Assembly: GCA_018651745.1 (NCBI GenBank)
Contig: JABIDL010000011.1
Coordinates: forward strand, 32,616 to 96,615
Origin: Candidatus Neomarinimicrobiota bacterium
GTDB taxonomy: Bacteria; Fidelibacterota; Marinisomatia; Marinisomatales; TCS55
Length of the DNA stretch: 64,000 bases
Direction: 5' to 3'
This document shows positions 62,853 to 64,000 of the stretch, piece after piece. How positions within the stretch are numbered: position 1 is the first letter of the stretch; every line of letters starts with the position of its first letter. Both the position numbers and the translations under genes were made by a program. The notes under the pieces are model-generated. The model did not search any database. It saw only the letters and a program-made list of their open reading frames with translations, and was not told the origin of the DNA.

Positions 62853-64000
62853 CTATTTCACCAACACAATTTTCTGCACTTGTTGTTCCTTTCCGGATGT
62901 GAGGACGATAAAATAAACACCGGTGGATGATGATTCTGCATTCCATATGATTTCATGTGTTCCGGGTGCAATCGGTTCGTTTAGAAGGGTTTCCACCAGC
63001 CGGCCGGTGATATCGTAAATCCGCAATTGTAGTGGCGAGACATGTCTCGCCCCTACGCCAATATCAAACCGGATGGTGGTGGTTGGATTAAAGGGGTTCG
63101 GGTAGGCGGGATACAGGGTAAATGATGTTGGAACGGCTGCGGTGGTTTTTGTCTTTTTACTGCTTGCTGACTCTAAACCAGCCAGAAAGGTAAACGGCGA
63201 GTCTGGATGGTTTCTCTCAAGTTTACGGTAAACTTCTTTGGCACTAAGAGATACATCACTTCCTGCAACGGTTCTGCCTAAAGGACCATCGCCGCGTTTA
63301 TTTGCAATCAAAAATTCTTCATACAAGAGTTTGGGCTCCATCTCATGATTCGGGTATTCCGTGCGAATGGTATGAATGTGACCTTCTGCTTCTAAAAGCA
63401 TTGGTAGTTCACCGTCTTTGATCTTATGAGATGATAAGAGTGAGTGAGCGTGTTTATGGACACCGGTTCCTTCAAATTGTTCTGAAATAGAAACAAGTGA
63501 TTGTATCATGGCTTCTTCCTGACCAAGTGCCTTGTAACAGCGTGCCAATCCATACAGGGAAAGTTCTCCGGGCTTTTCATTCGGGACTGCCGTTACAACC
63601 TGGGAATATAGTTCCAGTGCCGTTTCAAACTCGCCTATGGCCTCAAGTTTGGAAGCTTTGTGATACAGCTCTTCAATATTGGCAATCTCTGGTGAAGGAA
63701 CCAGTTCTGCCAAGACCGGGGACCAAATTACATTTGGGGCTGATTCTTCATCAAAACCAAACGGACCGGTAAAAGAACAGGATTGTAAAGACCAGTTGTT
63801 TCCAATGGCGTAAATGGTACTTCCCTGATTATGGAATTGAACCTCATTACTGTAAATAGAGTTGTAACCCAATAAATCGTATGAAACATCAAGCCAGGGT
63901 CTGAGTCTGTAGGGACCATGACCAAGATTGGGGGAAGACATATGCCAGGTATGTACTGCAACTTGACAGCCTTTTATCACATTATTGGTGGTATTACAGG
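62853..64000 (-). CDS. Secreted protein with TPR-like region and type IX-like sorting domain, N-terminus beyond window
   Basis: The frame is open to base 64000 on the - strand (a GTG at 63980 is internal), so the start lies outside. About 381 residues are visible. The first 100 resemble turns of a parallel beta-helix (NNVIKGCQVAVHTW, YSNEVQFHNQGSTIYAIGNNW). A helical TPR-like region follows (about 110-270), then a sorting domain with YPAYPNPFNPTTTIRFD and a terminal VQKIVLVK. The sorting domain contains an in-frame palindromic insertion (63029-63056). Likely exported to the surface; function unknown. Confidence 0.8.
   Translation of the reverse strand, partial: CNTTNNVIKGCQVAVHTWHMSSPNLGHGPYRLRPWLDVSYDLLGYNSIYSNEVQFHNQGSTIYAIGNNWSLQSCSFTGPFGFDEESAPNVIWSPVLAELVPSPEIANIEELYHKASKLEAIGEFETALELYSQVVTAVPNEKPGELSLYGLARCYKALGQEEAMIQSLVSISEQFEGTGVHKHAHSLLSSHKIKDGELPMLLEAEGHIHTIRTEYPNHEMEPKLLYEEFLIANKRGDGPLGRTVAGSDVSLSAKEVYRKLERNHPDSPFTFLAGLESASSKKTKTTAAVPTSFTLYPAYPNPFNPTTTIRFDIGVGARHVSPLQLRIYDITGRLVETLLNEPIAPGTHEIIWNAESSSTGVYFIVLTSGKEQQVQKIVLVK
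63029..63056. repeat. 28-base palindromic repeat inside a coding sequence
   Basis: GTAGTGGCGAGACA / TGTCTCGCCCCTAC forms a perfect-length inverted repeat with one mismatch. It lies in the sorting domain of the edge gene and encodes the residues VGARHVSPL, lengthening a loop between two strands compared with the other two sorting domains in this window. GTAGGGGCGAGACATGTCTCGCC-type palindromes are known as dispersed repeats in several bacterial genomes. Confidence 0.75.

Overview
The window reads as a stretch of chromosome from an AT-rich, Gram-negative, aerobically respiring bacterium of the FCB group, most likely Candidatus Marinimicrobia (Neomarinimicrobiota, SAR406). The support is three secreted proteins ending in type IX-style C-terminal sorting domains with a YPNPFNP-type motif, a large set of periplasmic cytochrome genes, and the general gene mix. 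The phylum is an inference; no rRNA or marker tree is available here. I saw no CRISPR array, integrase, transposase or phage gene.

Layout. 0-5.2 kb (+ strand): the end of a sodium:solute symporter, a NagX-like membrane acyltransferase, an SDR dehydrogenase and a small GC-richer membrane protein, all overlapping by 4 bases, then a secreted nuclease-like protein and BioY. 5.2-10.5 kb (-): pterin carbinolamine dehydratase, MATE exporter, SLC13/TrkA-C permease and a GAF/HD-GYP protein. 10.7-15.2 kb (+): an unusual 1519-residue adenylate-forming ligase with a GNAT-like C-terminus. 15.2-45.5 kb: a respiratory supercluster, almost all on the - strand. 45.6-64 kb: tRNA-Leu(UAG), a large cohesin-like secreted protein, then a housekeeping run (metB-like, secA, nusB, ilvE, acyl-CoA dehydrogenase, thiolase, FAD oxidase, phoH), a + strand TatT / DUF2953 / GerW trio, a nucleoside phosphorylase-like gene and a secreted protein cut by the window edge.

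The respiratory supercluster holds, in transcription order from 45.5 kb down: a cytochrome bc-type complex (HEAT protein, Rieske, split cytochrome b, octaheme cytochrome c); a divergent cupredoxin; then an operon that opens with an aromatic amino acid hydroxylase and continues with a periplasmic molybdenum oxidoreductase closely resembling nitrite oxidoreductase (NxrC-, NxrA-, NxrB-like subunits, an 87-residue protein and a TorD-like chaperone), a PLP decarboxylase, a hemerythrin-like protein, a small heme-copper-oxidase-like membrane protein and a first cytochrome c oxidase (II-I-III-III-IV plus a CxxC miniprotein); an Rrf2 regulator; and a second cytochrome c oxidase with heme A synthesis and copper insertion genes. 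Together these could carry electrons from quinol or nitrite through periplasmic carriers to oxygen. The direction of the molybdenum enzyme (nitrite oxidation or nitrate reduction) cannot be read from sequence alone.

The most unusual observations are: the aromatic amino acid hydroxylase and amino acid decarboxylase bracketing the NXR-like genes; an acidic, tryptophan-ended C-terminal tail shared by periplasmic proteins of different families in this cluster; and two A-type oxidases that both lack the K-channel lysine while keeping the D-channel Asp and Glu. No gap of more than 300 bases lacks a gene; the largest, 38059-38356, carries divergent promoters.
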